Assembly (NCBI GenBank): GCA_934256695.1
Contig: CAKQPE010000006.1
Span: 1 to 42,782 of the forward strand
Origin: an uncultured Eubacteriales bacterium
GTDB lineage: Bacteria; Bacillota; Clostridia; Lachnospirales; Anaerotignaceae
DNA length: 42,782 nt
Direction: 5' to 3'
The translations under genes and the position numbers were made by a program. Under the pieces are notes generated by a model. That model was given only the letters and a program-made list of their open reading frames with translations, did not search any database and was not told the origin of the DNA. Each line of letters opens with the position of its first letter. The first letter of the stretch is position 1. Below, piece after piece: positions 32,264 through 38,831 of this stretch.

Positions 32264-33250
32264 ATGGATAAATGTATATTTGTTGTTATGGAAGCTGTTG
32301 ACGGCAGTGTAAAAAACGTAGGTTTTGAAATGATTACTCCTGCTAAGGAAATTGCTGCTGCAAAAGGCTTAAAGACAGTTGCGGTTCTTGTTGGAAACGA
32401 TGTTGCAGAGGCTGCAAAGCTTGCCGGAAACTACGGTGCAGATGCTGCTTTAACAGTAGATGACAGAGCATATGAAACATATTCTGTAGAAGCACAGGCC
32501 TCAGTTCTTGCCCAGCTTGCAGAAAAATATAATCCGGAAATAATACTTATCGGTGCCACACCAAACGGCAAAGACCTTGCTCCAAGACTTGCAGTTAAAC
32601 TTAATACAGGCTGTGCAAGTGATGTAACAGCTATGAAACTTAACGATGAAGGCAAAATAGCTTTTACTTGCCCTGTATACGGCGGAACAATTCTTGCCGA
32701 AAACGTAGTTGAAACTGTTCCTCAGATGGCTACAGTAAGAGGCGGTGCTTTTAAGAAAGCAGAAGCTTCCGAAAAAGAAATCGAAATTATCTGCGAGGAC
32801 GAAATAGCTGCTAAGGCAGATGACCTTAAAACAAAGATTACAGACGTTGTAAAAGAAATTTCCGAGTCTGTAAACCTTGAAGATGCAGAAGTAATCGTTG
32901 CCGGCGGACGTGGTATGGGTTCAGAAGAAAACTTTGCACTTGTTAAAGAGCTTGCTGACCTTCTCGGCGGTGTTGTAGGTGCTACAAGAGCTCCTATCGA
33001 GTCAGGCTGGATTTCAAGAGCACACCAGATTGGACAGTCAGGAAAGATTGTTGCTCCTAAACTTTACATTGCCTGCGGTATTTCCGGTGCAACACAGCAC
33101 GTAACAGGTATGGTTGGCTCAGACTATATTGTAGCAATCAACAAAGACGAAGATGCTCCTATATTCGATGTTGCAAATGTAGGTATTGTAGGCAACGTAC
33201 TTCAGGTTATTCCTGAGATGATTGCAGAAATCAAAAAAATGAGAGCTTAA
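32264..33250 (+). CDS. etfA: Electron transfer flavoprotein, alpha subunit
   Basis: Large subunit of Etf. The C-terminal FAD domain is clear: GGRGMGSEENF (214-224), TRAPIESGWISRAHQIGQSG (241-260) and YIACGISGATQHVTGM (268-283). The length of 328 aa means there is no added ferredoxin domain, unlike the EtfA homologue of the Acetobacterium lactate dehydrogenase. The region corresponding to the TGLTADCT motif of bifurcating EtfA proteins reads TGCASDVT (115-122), while PQMATVR (153-159) is as in them. ATG 32264 follows AGGAGGG; the frame extends upstream into etfB but without a ribosome site. Last gene of the operon. Confidence 0.95.
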   Translation: MDKCIFVVMEAVDGSVKNVGFEMITPAKEIAAAKGLKTVAVLVGNDVAEAAKLAGNYGADAALTVDDRAYETYSVEAQASVLAQLAEKYNPEIILIGATPNGKDLAPRLAVKLNTGCASDVTAMKLNDEGKIAFTCPVYGGTILAENVVETVPQMATVRGGAFKKAEASEKEIEIICEDEIAAKADDLKTKITDVVKEISESVNLEDAEVIVAGGRGMGSEENFALVKELADLLGGVVGATRAPIESGWISRAHQIGQSGKIVAPKLYIACGISGATQHVTGMVGSDYIVAINKDEDAPIFDVANVGIVGNVLQVIPEMIAEIKKMRA

Positions 33251-33251
33251 A

Positions 33252-33322
33252 ATCTTTGGATTTTTGAAAAATCGAGTAAAGCTTAAATAAAAATCACTCC
33301 AAATTTTTGGGGTGATTTTTTG
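33252..33322 (+). terminator. Terminator of the Etf operon (three-hairpin element, A degenerate)
   Basis: It starts right after the etfA stop: hairpin B GATTTTT/AAAAATC, linker GAGTAAAGCTTAAATAAA, hairpin C AAATCACTCCAAA../GGGGTGATTTTTT with a T run. Hairpin A is not recognisable. Confidence 0.7.
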
Positions 33323-33360
33323 TTTGAGTTAATAGGATTATGGTATAACAAAATAAGGTT

Positions 33361-33678
33361 TTACAGGCAGTTTAATAAATTTTCAAGTTCTTTTATTTTT
33401 ATCTTCATATCGGTTTTAATAGAATTTGTTTTTCTGATAATATCAAAAAAATTAGTATTTGTATTATATAATTTATTATGTCCTATGAGTTCATCTACAG
33501 ATATGCCGAAAATATCTGAAATTTTTATCAAATCTTTAATAGAAGGTTCGTTTCTTCCATTTTTATAATTGCTTATAGCCGTATATCCGTAACCGAGCAT
33601 ATCTGCCAGTTCTTTTTGAGTAAGCTGCTTTTGTTTTCTAAGCATTTTTATATTTTTTACTGTTATATTATCAGCCAT
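33361..33678 (-). CDS. XRE-family repressor-like regulator
   Basis: 105-aa DNA-binding protein with a lambda-repressor-type helix-turn-helix at about residues 8-65 (MLRKQKQLTQKELADMLGYG then YTAISNYKNGRNEPSIKDL). A Lys-rich helical tail that probably dimerises follows. ATG 33678 follows AGGTGATT and lies 13 nt after the stop of a 53-aa gene on the same strand. It faces another XRE gene across a 134-bp promoter region, the arrangement of a phage immunity switch. No phage structural or integration genes are near. It probably represses its own promoter at 33898-33926. Confidence 0.88.
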   Translation of the reverse strand: MADNITVKNIKMLRKQKQLTQKELADMLGYGYTAISNYKNGRNEPSIKDLIKISDIFGISVDELIGHNKLYNTNTNFFDIIRKTNSIKTDMKIKIKELENLLNCL

Positions 33679-33691
33679 ATATAATCACCTG

Positions 33692-33853
33692 TTATTTATT
33701 TACTCTTTTTAAATTTTCGAGTGCCATAAAAGCATTTGCATTTGAAAGAATAATAATACGTTCTTCTTTAGTCAATTTTAAAAGTATTGAAATAAATTCA
33801 ACTATTTCATTAAGTTCTTCCTTTGAAAGTCCTGTTTTAATAAGTTCAGACAC
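33692..33853 (-). CDS. Small helical protein, 53 aa, upstream of the XRE gene
   Basis: Starts at GTG 33853 behind AAGAGGTG and ends at TAA 33692. The protein (SELIKTGLSKEELNEIVEFI at the start) is amphipathic and helical with alternating acidic and aliphatic residues, like small accessory proteins often found beside phage or ICE regulators. It is bicistronic with the XRE gene, whose ribosome site begins within a few nt of the stop. Family and function are unknown; it could bind or modulate the regulator. Confidence 0.65.
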   Translation of the reverse strand: MSELIKTGLSKEELNEIVEFISILLKLTKEERIIILSNANAFMALENLKRVNK

Positions 33854-33888
33854 AAATAACACCTCTTATTAAAAAATATAAAGTCCTT

Positions 33889-33906
33889 ACATATACAAGT
33901 ATATGT
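33889..33906. promoter_or_regulatory. Operator-like palindrome over the minus-strand promoter
   Basis: ACATATACAAGTATATGT is a perfect 8+8 inverted repeat with an AA centre. It overlaps the -10 box of the minus-strand promoter. Related ATATAC half-sites occur at 33927-33931 and 33944-33950 between the two divergent promoters. Confidence 0.65.
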
Positions 33907-33926
33907 CCTTATATAAATTTTGTCAA
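33898..33926 (-). promoter_or_regulatory. Promoter of the 53-aa gene and XRE gene
   Basis: On the minus strand TTGACA (33921-33926), exactly 17 nt, TATACT (33898-33903). Near-consensus and covered by the palindrome. Confidence 0.75.
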
Positions 33927-33936
33927 TATACTTTTG

Positions 33937-33965
33937 TTGACTTAATATACATTTTTTGATAATAT
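33937..33965 (+). promoter_or_regulatory. Promoter of the plus-strand XRE gene
   Basis: TTGACT (33937-33942), 17 nt, TAATAT (33960-33965). The 5' leader would be about 15 nt. Its -35 box forms an inverted repeat (GTCAA/TTGAC) with the -35 box of the opposite promoter. Confidence 0.7.
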
Positions 33966-33987
33966 AAACATTATGGAGGTATATTAA

Positions 33988-34359
33988 ATGATGAATGAAA
34001 GAATTAAAAAAATACGAAAAGATTTAGGTCTTAATCAAAAAGATTTTGGCGAAAAAATAAAAATCGTGCGTTCATCAGTTGCTAAAATTGAAACCGGTGA
34101 AAACAATCCTTCTGAACAGACAATAGACCTTATTTGCAGAGTATTTAATGTAAATGAAAAATGGCTTAGAACAGGAGAAGGTTCTGTTTACAAAGAAAAG
34201 CTGAGTATTGCCGAATACCTCGAAAATATAACCGATGAAGATTATCTTATTAAAGATATTATAGAAGTTTATATGGAGCTTGACCAAAACAGCAAAACGG
34301 CGTTAAAAAACATTGCTGAAAAAATGTGCAGCAAAATAAATGAAAGAAATAACAAATAG
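33988..34359 (+). CDS. XRE-family regulator, phage Cro/CI-like
   Basis: 123-aa regulator with an N-terminal helix-turn-helix (about residues 4-60, KKIRKDLGLNQKDFGEKIKI then VRSSVAKIETGENNPSE). It then has the VNEKWLRTGEGSVY motif common to regulators of prophages and integrative elements in Firmicutes. The C-terminal ~55 residues are helical and may mediate oligomerisation. ATG 33988 (Met-Met start) follows GGAGGT. Divergent from the 53-aa/XRE pair; a strong bidirectional terminator follows. Its targets beyond the shared intergenic region are unknown. Confidence 0.88.
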   Translation: MMNERIKKIRKDLGLNQKDFGEKIKIVRSSVAKIETGENNPSEQTIDLICRVFNVNEKWLRTGEGSVYKEKLSIAEYLENITDEDYLIKDIIEVYMELDQNSKTALKNIAEKMCSKINERNNK

Positions 34360-34363
34360 ACAT

Positions 34364-34397
34364 TTAAAGACCTTGGGGCAAAACCCAAGGTCTTTAA
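34364..34397. terminator. Bidirectional terminator
   Basis: A 14-bp perfect stem, TTAAAGACCTTGGG (34364-34377) with CCCAAGGTCTTTAA (34384-34397), sits between the convergent XRE and DUF4397 genes. Its sequence is that of a hairpin A of the intergenic family. Confidence 0.75.
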
Positions 34398-34412
34398 GCG
34401 ATAAATTATAAT

Positions 34413-35066
34413 TTATCTGTTTGCTGTTTTTATATAGCTTGAGCCGTCAAGAGGTATAAGCACCTGTACTTCCGGCGGTTCTTCAATAAGGCCTACAATA
34501 TATGTGGTATATATGTTTCCGTTTTTAAGCACCATATTTGGGTGTGATACAACGGTAACGCCGTTTTCGGTACGTATATGCATGGTGTGTTTTCCTTCTT
34601 TAATTGCAAGGTAATCAGTGGTTTCGGTGTACTGCAAATCATATACGACAGGAATATCGTCTATAAAGACATTGAAGGCTGTATTTGACGGAGAAATGTT
34701 TATAAACCGCATAAAGGCTGTATCTTTATCTTTTATTTGATAATCTTCAAAGGCTTCAAGTTCAATATCAGAAACAGTGCCTATTACGGCAAGAGTATAT
34801 ATTTTGTCAGGCTCTGTTGTTATGCGTATATCCAAAAGCTGTTCGATTTTGTTTCCGGAAGGATAAATTTGTATTGAATATACACCGCTTTTTGCCGGAA
34901 TGTATTCCGTAAAATCTTCATATTTCAGATTTTTTACAACCGGTTTGTTGTTTACGTAAATATCGATATTTACAGGCGGCGTGTTTGGAACGGCATGTAA
35001 AAAACGAATGAAGGACATATTGCTTTTCATATTTTCATTTTTGCAGTCATTTTGTGGATAGTACAT
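34413..35066 (-). CDS. DUF4397 domain protein
   Basis: A 217-aa protein carrying two tandem beta-sandwich repeats of the DUF4397 type. The first runs from SFIRFLHAVPNTPPVNIDIY and the second from AFMRFINISPSNTAFNVFID, each followed by a V..L.Y..-T/F-.Y motif. Such proteins are mostly surface or secreted in other bacteria; here no signal peptide or membrane segment is evident. I start it at ATG 35066, preceded by AAAGGAGG; the open frame begins 22 codons earlier without a ribosome site. No function is known for the domain. In sporeformers some members are spore-associated, which is only a possibility here. Confidence 0.82.
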   Translation of the reverse strand: MYYPQNDCKNENMKSNMSFIRFLHAVPNTPPVNIDIYVNNKPVVKNLKYEDFTEYIPAKSGVYSIQIYPSGNKIEQLLDIRITTEPDKIYTLAVIGTVSDIELEAFEDYQIKDKDTAFMRFINISPSNTAFNVFIDDIPVVYDLQYTETTDYLAIKEGKHTMHIRTENGVTVVSHPNMVLKNGNIYTTYIVGLIEEPPEVQVLIPLDGSSYIKTANR

Positions 35067-35144
35067 ACAGCTGTTACCTCCTTTAATATTGGTACAGTAT
35101 ATTTTAAAAAGAAAGAAATAGTGCCTGTACAACCAAAAATTAAT

Positions 35145-35173
35145 TTGACTAAATAAGCCGAATAACGTATCAT
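35145..35173 (+). promoter_or_regulatory. Promoter of the small membrane protein gene
   Basis: TTGACT (35145-35150), 17 nt, TATCAT (35168-35173). An inverted repeat GTACAG/CTGTAC (35092-35097, 35125-35130) lies just upstream. Confidence 0.6.
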
Positions 35174-35203
35174 TTAAGCTATTGATAATTAAAGAAGGGG
35201 ATA

Positions 35204-35557
35204 ATGTTTATGAAAACAAAAAGTTATATGACAGAGCTTATGCTTTTATCGGCTGTAAGTGTTGTTATACTTCTTATTTTAAGCCGTGAAAAGGTACTTT
35301 TTGTCGTACCTGCACTTATTTGTGCCACACTTTTTGCTGTTGCGGCATTTACATCAAAGAAATATGAATCAATGTCAGCTGACAAACTTGCCAGCATAAA
35401 TATATTTATACTGGCGGCATCAATAGTCAATTTTGCGTCATATATTTATCTTATATTTTTCGGCGGAGAAAATATAGAGAGAGGAATATACATTGCATTA
35501 TATGTCTGTGGACTTGTAATGCTTTTGAGAATTATAAAAAGAATAAAGAAAAGTTAA
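35204..35557 (+). CDS. Small integral membrane protein, 117 aa
   Basis: Four hydrophobic segments are visible at about residues 9-27, 30-49, 65-85 and 92-110, joined by short charged loops, with a Lys/Arg-rich C-terminus in the cytoplasm. GGGGATA precedes ATG 35204; ATG 35210 in the same frame is an alternative. I do not recognise the family. It is divergent from the DUF4397 gene and monocistronic. Confidence 0.75.
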   Translation: MFMKTKSYMTELMLLSAVSVVILLILSREKVLFVVPALICATLFAVAAFTSKKYESMSADKLASINIFILAASIVNFASYIYLIFFGGENIERGIYIALYVCGLVMLLRIIKRIKKS

Positions 35558-35561
35558 ATAA

Positions 35562-35614
35562 AACCGTTGACTTAGATAAAAAATCACTCTGAAATTTTTG
35601 GAGTGATTTTTTTG
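35562..35614 (+). terminator. Terminator of the small membrane protein gene
   Basis: AAATCACTC../GAGTGATTT with a T run, the same hairpin C variant as after etfA; a degenerate hairpin A precedes it. Confidence 0.7.
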
Positions 35615-35638
35615 TAATATGGAATTTTGAGATATTTT

Positions 35639-35782
35639 AACCCCTGCCATCTTCTCTACCGAGGAGAAGGCAAAACTCCTCAGTCACTGCGTGACAGCTC
35701 CCCTTTCATGGGAGCCTTCCCAATTAGACAGCCGTCCATGAAAGGAAAGGTGGCAAACCGAAGGTTTGACGGAAGGGTTTAA
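35639..35782. repeat. CCCTCATCCG-family repeat, divergent copy
   Basis: CTTCTC/GAGAAG, TCACTGCGTGA, CCCTTTCATGGG and CAAACC/GGTTTG around GAA are the small hairpins of the family. The terminal CTCATCC repeat is degraded (CCCCTGCCAT). Confidence 0.6.
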
Positions 35783-35809
35783 ATCAACGGTAATTTCTAT
35801 TTAACGAAA

Positions 35810-35898
35810 ACCCTGTGACTGTGTCACAGGGTTTGATAAAAGTTTTGGTTTCGCTTTTTCAAAAGCGAACAGGGTTTGGGACATAGTCCCAAGATATT
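35810..35898 (-). terminator. Three-hairpin element after mecA
   Basis: On the minus strand immediately past the mecA stop: hairpin A TTGGGAC/GTCCCAA, hairpin B TTCGCTTTT/AAAAGCGAA, linker, hairpin C CCCTGTGAC/GTCACAGGG. Confidence 0.7.
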
Positions 35899-35904
35899 TG
35901 GGTT

Positions 35905-36543
35905 TTAAGAAAAATTGTCGGATATAATTTTTACGGCAGGATTATGTATAAGTGTTTCGCCATGCTCCATAAGGAGATATTTTGTAAGAATATTGTTTGT
36001 ATATTTATCTCCGTATTCGCTTAAAACAGATTCTGTTGTTTCTATATTTTCATCGGTATTATTCTGGAGAATAAGGAAATATTTTTTGTCATGTCTGTAA
36101 AGCTCGCTGTATCCGGAGAATGTATTTGCTATTCTTAAAGCCGCATCAACTGCATCATCAAAGCATTTGAATGAATATATTATGAGGTTATCCTCGCTTT
36201 CTGATGATTTCTTGATATGTTCAATATTCTTTTTCTTGTATCGGCGTAATTCTTTGTTCTGAGATATGAGAGAAAGACTGTCTTTGGGTGAAGCTTTTTC
36301 GGGAAGTTTGGTAACTATAATCATAAGACCGTCTAATGATATAGGCGTAGCTTCAACCATAAGAGGAGTATCGTCAACCTCAAAACCACACTGTGTAAAT
36401 GCCTTTTCCATTATTTTTTTAAACAGTTCCTGAGCTTTTTCGTTAGGTTTTGTAAGGTCATCTAAACGGATATTGTTTTCTTTCAAATCAGAGCTTGTAA
36501 GAGTCAGTTTAATTTGGTTTTCGCTTATTTTTTCAACTTTCAT
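35905..36543 (-). CDS. mecA: MecA-family adaptor protein
   Basis: Adaptor that delivers substrates to the ClpC/ClpP protease; in Bacillus it controls competence and sporulation factors. The N-terminal substrate-binding part (MKVEKISENQIKLTLTSSDL) is typical. A charged linker follows at about 90-115, and then the C-terminal ClpC-binding domain (IIYSFKCFDDAVDAALRI through YRHDKKYFLILQ). At 212 aa it matches the family. ATG 36543 has a moderate ribosome site (GGAAGTG). Monocistronic and opposite to the UxaA operon. Confidence 0.85.
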   Translation of the reverse strand: MKVEKISENQIKLTLTSSDLKENNIRLDDLTKPNEKAQELFKKIMEKAFTQCGFEVDDTPLMVEATPISLDGLMIIVTKLPEKASPKDSLSLISQNKELRRYKKKNIEHIKKSSESEDNLIIYSFKCFDDAVDAALRIANTFSGYSELYRHDKKYFLILQNNTDENIETTESVLSEYGDKYTNNILTKYLLMEHGETLIHNPAVKIISDNFS

Positions 36544-36692
36544 GCTATCACTTCCAATCTATTATATTATGTAAGTATAATTAAAAATAAGCCTTATGTA
36601 AAGAGGTTATTAATGTATAAAATAAAGTAAAATAGTTTTTTAACCGATAACATATTAAGTATAGGCAAAAAATAACTATTATTAAAAATAAA

Positions 36693-36716
36693 AAGTATTT
36701 TTTGTACTAAATACTT
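36693..36716. promoter_or_regulatory. Operator-like inverted repeat at the UxaA promoter
   Basis: AAGTATTT (36693-36700) and AAATACTT (36709-36716) are perfect complements around TTTGTACT. The repeat abuts and overlaps the -35 box. Its centre (TATTTTTTGTACTAAAT) resembles sequences upstream of the DUF1537 kinase gene. Confidence 0.5.
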
Positions 36717-36743
36717 GAATTATTGTTTTAAAAACTTTATAAT
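36715..36743 (+). promoter_or_regulatory. Promoter of the UxaA-family genes
   Basis: TTGAAT (36715-36720), 17 nt, TATAAT (36738-36743), about 28 nt before the first start codon. Confidence 0.7.
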
Positions 36744-36771
36744 GAAAAATATAAAAAGGAGGGTTTTTAGT

Positions 36772-37065
36772 ATGGATAAAAAGGCACTTATGTTAAGACC
36801 TGTTGATACGGTTGCAACAGTAGTAGAGGATGTTGTTAAAGGTGACAAAATTTGTTACGTAAAAGACGGAGAAGCTTGTTCTGTTATTGCAAAGGAAAAT
36901 ATTCCGGCATATCACAAAATTGCTCTTAGAAATATGAAAACAGGTGAACATGTTATTAAGTACGGACAGATTATCGGTGCAATGACTGCTGATGCAGAAG
37001 AAGGAATGTGGATAAGCCATAAAAATATTATGTCACTTCCAAGAAATTATGAGGACGAACTTTAA
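36772..37065 (+). CDS. UxaA-family hydro-lyase, small (SAF-domain) subunit
   Basis: 97-aa protein consisting of one SAF domain, the part that forms the N-terminus of altronate and galactarate dehydratases and the separate small subunit of split enzymes such as SuyA. The core reads DTVATVVEDVVKGDKI, then IPAYHKIALRNMKTGEHVIK and YGQIIGAMTADAEEGMWISH; the HKIAL and YGQ.IG..T stretches are family hallmarks. ATG 36772 follows AAGGAGGG; the frame extends 19 codons upstream through the promoter and is not used. It pairs with the large subunit 52 nt downstream. Confidence 0.88.
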   Translation: MDKKALMLRPVDTVATVVEDVVKGDKICYVKDGEACSVIAKENIPAYHKIALRNMKTGEHVIKYGQIIGAMTADAEEGMWISHKNIMSLPRNYEDEL

Positions 37066-37117
37066 TTTTTAACAGAAATATATCTCGTTTTTGTATTAAT
37101 AAGGAGGATTTTTGATT

Positions 37118-38278
37118 ATGAATTTCATGGGATACAGAAGACCTGACGGAAAAGCAGGCATTAGAAACAAGGTACTTATACTTCCTACCTGTGTTTGTTC
37201 AAGCGAAACTTGCAGAATAGTTGCAGACCAGGTTGAGGGTGCTATATATACGAGCAATCAGGCAGGTTGTTCCGAGGTAGAGCAGAACCTTAAAATCTGC
37301 TACGATATGTATTCTGGCTTTGCCGCTAACCCTAACATATACGGTACTGTACTTATCGGTCTTGGCTGTGAAGGCTGTACACCTGATAAAATGGCAGATG
37401 CAATAAGAGAAAAAACAAACAAACCACTTGCCGTTGTTGTTATTCAGGACGAAGGCGGCACAGTAAACGCAATAAACAAAGCCGTTAAATATGCAAGAGA
37501 ATTTGTTCAGGAGGCTTCACTTGTTCAGAAGGAAGAAATTCCTTTAAGTGAATTATTTATCGGTCTTGAATGCGGCGGAAGTGATGCCACAAGCGGTCTT
37601 GCCGCAAACCCTGTAGTAGGCAAGGTAAGCGACCTTGTAGTAGATAACGGCGGTTCTGCCGTAATGAGCGAAACAACAGAGTTTATCGGTGCAGAACATA
37701 TACTTGCAAAGAGAGCTGCTACACCGGAAATCAAAAAACAGATTATAGGAATATGCAAGAATCTGGAAGAACACCTTGCAAACGTAAACCAGAATTTAAG
37801 AACAGGTCAGCCTACACCGGGAAACAAAGAAGGCGGTATTTCAACCATAGAAGAAAAGTCTCTCGGCTGTATTTACAAAGGTGGTACAAGACCTATAGTT
37901 GAGGTACTTGACTATGCACAGATGCCTACAAAGAAGGGTGCTCTTATTATGGATACACCTGGCTTTGATGTTGCTTCCGTTACAGCTATGGTTGCAGGAG
38001 GATGTCAGCTTGTAATATTTACAACAGGCAGGGGAACACCTACAGGCAATATAATTGCACCTGTAATTAAAGTAACGGGAAATGCAAAGACATACAAAAA
38101 CATGAAGGACAACATCGACTTTGACGCAAGCCTTGTTCTTTCCGGCGAAAAGACAATAGACGAAAGAGGACAGGATCTTTTTGAAGAAATGCTTGAGGTT
38201 GCAAACGGAAAAGTAACAAAGGCAGAAGCATTCGGATTTAACGAATGTTCAATGCAGAGAATCTGCAAGTTTATCTAA
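37118..38278 (+). CDS. UxaA-family hydro-lyase, large subunit
   Basis: 386-aa catalytic subunit of the altronate dehydratase/sulfolactate sulfo-lyase (UxaA/SuyB) superfamily, which eliminates water or sulfite from sugar acids with a metal centre. Hallmarks are MGYRRPDGKAGIRNKVLILP at the start, GLECGGSDATSG (about 151-162), PTPGNKEGGISTIEEKSLG (about 232-250) and FTTGRGTPTGN (about 306-316). Conserved Cys residues (CVCSSETC, GCEGC, ECGG) are candidate ligands. ATG 37118 follows AAGGAGGA; TTG 37112 is rejected. Adjacent C4-acid kinase and PdxA2-like genes suggest a four-carbon hydroxy-acid substrate; sulfolactate and altronate remain alternatives. Confidence 0.88.
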   Translation: MNFMGYRRPDGKAGIRNKVLILPTCVCSSETCRIVADQVEGAIYTSNQAGCSEVEQNLKICYDMYSGFAANPNIYGTVLIGLGCEGCTPDKMADAIREKTNKPLAVVVIQDEGGTVNAINKAVKYAREFVQEASLVQKEEIPLSELFIGLECGGSDATSGLAANPVVGKVSDLVVDNGGSAVMSETTEFIGAEHILAKRAATPEIKKQIIGICKNLEEHLANVNQNLRTGQPTPGNKEGGISTIEEKSLGCIYKGGTRPIVEVLDYAQMPTKKGALIMDTPGFDVASVTAMVAGGCQLVIFTTGRGTPTGNIIAPVIKVTGNAKTYKNMKDNIDFDASLVLSGEKTIDERGQDLFEEMLEVANGKVTKAEAFGFNECSMQRICKFI

Positions 38279-38281
38279 AAA

Positions 38282-38376
38282 AAGACCTTGGGGTTTCACC
38301 CCAAACCCTGACAATTTTTTGAAAAAAATTGAGTAAAACTTTTAATAAAATACCGTGATAAAATCACGGTATTTTG
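38282..38376 (+). terminator. Three-hairpin element after the UxaA large subunit
   Basis: It begins 4 nt past the stop: hairpin A TTGGGGT/ACCCCAA, hairpin B CAATTTTTTG/AAAAAATTG, linker GAGTAAAACTTTTAATAAA, hairpin C AATACCGTGAT/ATCACGGTATT followed by TTT. It should end the UxaA transcript, so the kinase downstream needs its own promoter. Confidence 0.7.
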
Positions 38377-38397
38377 GGATTAAGTACAAATTTGCCG

Positions 38398-38580
38398 TTA
38401 ATAGCCGTCCCTGAAAGGGAAGGTGGCAAACCGCAGGTTTGACGGAAGGGTTAGTATTCCCCTTGGTGGGGAAGATGTCATGAAGTGACAGATGAGGGGA
38501 AAATGTGAAAATAGGACGAATATTACCCCTCATCCGTTTCGCTTACGCTCAACACCTTCTCCACCGGGGAGAAGGCTTAA
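38398..38580. repeat. Two CCCTCATCCG-family repeats head to head
   Basis: The first copy ends in GATGAGGGG (about 38491-38500) and the second begins CCCCTCATCC (about 38527) in the opposite sense, so the pair forms a larger inverted repeat around ~25 bp. Small hairpins CAAACC/GGTTTG (loop GCA) and CTTCTCC/GGAGAAG are visible. The rest of the gap to 38831 is AT-rich with operator-like repeats. Confidence 0.6.
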
Positions 38581-38696
38581 AGACGGCAAATTATACTTAA
38601 TATAACCGTATTGAGTTTTACAAAAATTGTTGAAATTTTTGGCAAAAACCGATGTCTTACGGTCTTTTTGTGCTGTTTGATTGACACTGTTTCTTC

Positions 38697-38787
38697 TTTG
38701 GAATATAATTAAATTGTTTATTGATTACAATTTGGAATATCAAAATATGTATTTTGTATAAATTGTGTATATAATTAAGTACAAAAT
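38697..38787. promoter_or_regulatory. Operator-like repeats upstream of the DUF1537 kinase
   Basis: ATTTTGTA (38751-38758) and TACAAAAT (38780-38787) are perfect complements flanking a TATAAT (38770-38775). AAATTGT/ACAATTT (38711-38717, 38727-38733) is a second inverted repeat, and TTTGGAATAT occurs twice (about 38697, 38732). The complement strand reads ATATTTTGTACTTAAT, close to the centre of the UxaA operator. Confidence 0.45.
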
Positions 38788-38831
38788 ATTTTTTTCGATA
38801 ACATCAAATTTATGTCCAAAGGGGGATACTT

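Noticed and set aside
33361..34359. Prophage or integrative element around the XRE pair
   Set aside because: Only the regulators and one tiny protein are present; flanking genes are metabolic or housekeeping and no integrase or att repeats are nearby.
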